Below, piece after piece: positions 44,694-44,970 of a DNA stretch of 44,970 nucleotides. The notes below the pieces were generated by a model. It was not told the origin of the DNA, made no database searches, and worked only from the letters and a program-made list of their open reading frames with translations. Origin of the DNA: Chloroflexota bacterium (GTDB lineage Bacteria > Chloroflexota > UBA6077 > FW602-bin22 > CADDYW01); assembly GCA_902810745.1 (NCBI GenBank), contig CADDYW010000028.1, forward strand, positions 1 through 44,970, written 5' to 3'. Every line of letters begins with the position of its first letter. Within the stretch, counting starts at the first letter, position 1. Made by a program: the position numbers and the translations under genes.

Positions 44694-44828
44694 GGCCCAG
44701 TCCGCGCCAGGACGTCGCCGACGCTCCTGGACCGGAGCGGGCCTGCTGATCTTTCGCTGCGAGAGGTGGCGTCGGACGGATCGCGCGATCGGTCAGCCGC
44801 GCGTCGTGCGCGCGGCAGCACACCTTCC

Positions 44829-44970
44829 TCAGCGCACCGCTTCGGTGAGAATCCGCAGCGCCCGCACGGCACGCGTGCGCGTTCCATTCGCCATCAGGCC
44901 CAGCCACCAGGCAGCCTCGGTTCCGTCGGCGTGGCGCAGGTGCGCCGCCGCGCGCTGGAGGCGCTGGCCG
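44829..44970 (-). CDS. C-terminal end of an unknown protein (partial)
   Basis: A minus-strand frame enters at the right edge and stops at 44829-44831. Its 46 residues (beginning GQRLQRAAAHLRHADG and ending TRAVRALRILTEAVR) have good codon use and an amphipathic helical end, typical of a real protein tail. The family cannot be told from so little; given the place it may be another member of the defence island. The gap to the operon promoter is about 135 bases. Confidence 0.55.
   Translation of the reverse strand, partial: GQRLQRAAAHLRHADGTEAAWWLGLMANGTRTRAVRALRILTEAVR

Noticed and set aside
1..44970. tRNA or rRNA genes
   Set aside because: I looked for T-arm GTTCGAATC-type words with matching acceptor stems on both strands and found no complete fold.

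Overview
The window is high-GC bacterial DNA whose gene content best fits a Chloroflexota (Thermomicrobia/Sphaerobacter-like) genome. Signs are an archaeal-type aspartyl-tRNA synthetase behind a T-box, an archaeal/eukaryote-type prolyl-tRNA synthetase ending in Tyr, a cluster of large von Willebrand proteins, an F420-type LLM oxidoreductase and paired Gfo/Idh and sugar-esterase-like genes. This assignment is inference from gene style; no rRNA or tRNA gene was seen.

Layout. 128-1656 is an insertion sequence with recognisable inverted ends, sitting just upstream of an orphan xanthine-dehydrogenase-type molybdenum subunit (1789-4056). 4436-9236 is a small defence block: an mcrC-mcrB type IV restriction pair in which McrB carries an extra EVE-like domain inside its AAA+ core, followed by an AbrB/PIN toxin-antitoxin pair. 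An Rhs remnant (9318-10052) separates this from a three-gene operon of von Willebrand/BatA-like proteins (10421-16099) that starts on a near-leaderless promoter. 16312-18400 (minus) holds proC, a SufR-like Cys-rich regulator and a frameshifted DUF488 pseudogene. 18700-20873 (plus) holds a V4R protein, a PPC-domain protein and a secreted protein.

20975-23730 (minus) is a T-box-controlled aspS-add operon; the T-box has an AAC/GAC specifier pair and a UGGC acceptor bulge, as expected for tRNA-Asn or tRNA-Asp. LLM oxidoreductase and MATE transporter genes follow. 26821-32799 is a catabolic-looking cluster (Gfo/Idh/MocA dehydrogenase, a truncated second copy, creatininase-like amidohydrolase, three alpha/beta hydrolases). 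One of the hydrolases has lost every catalytic residue. proS (32944-34383) is preceded by a 17-bp tandem repeat.

34723-44604 (minus) is the most striking region: a tight operon running from a HigB-like toxin through a long HigA-like antitoxin, an unrecognised 239-residue protein, a DUF1156 DNA methyltransferase, a PLD+SNF2 helicase and a 73-residue coiled protein to a DUF932 protein. It has a good promoter with a palindromic spacer just upstream of the toxin. This looks like a restriction-like anti-phage system with a built-in toxin-antitoxin head; its exact composition is not one I recognise. The C-terminus of another minus-strand gene enters at the right edge.
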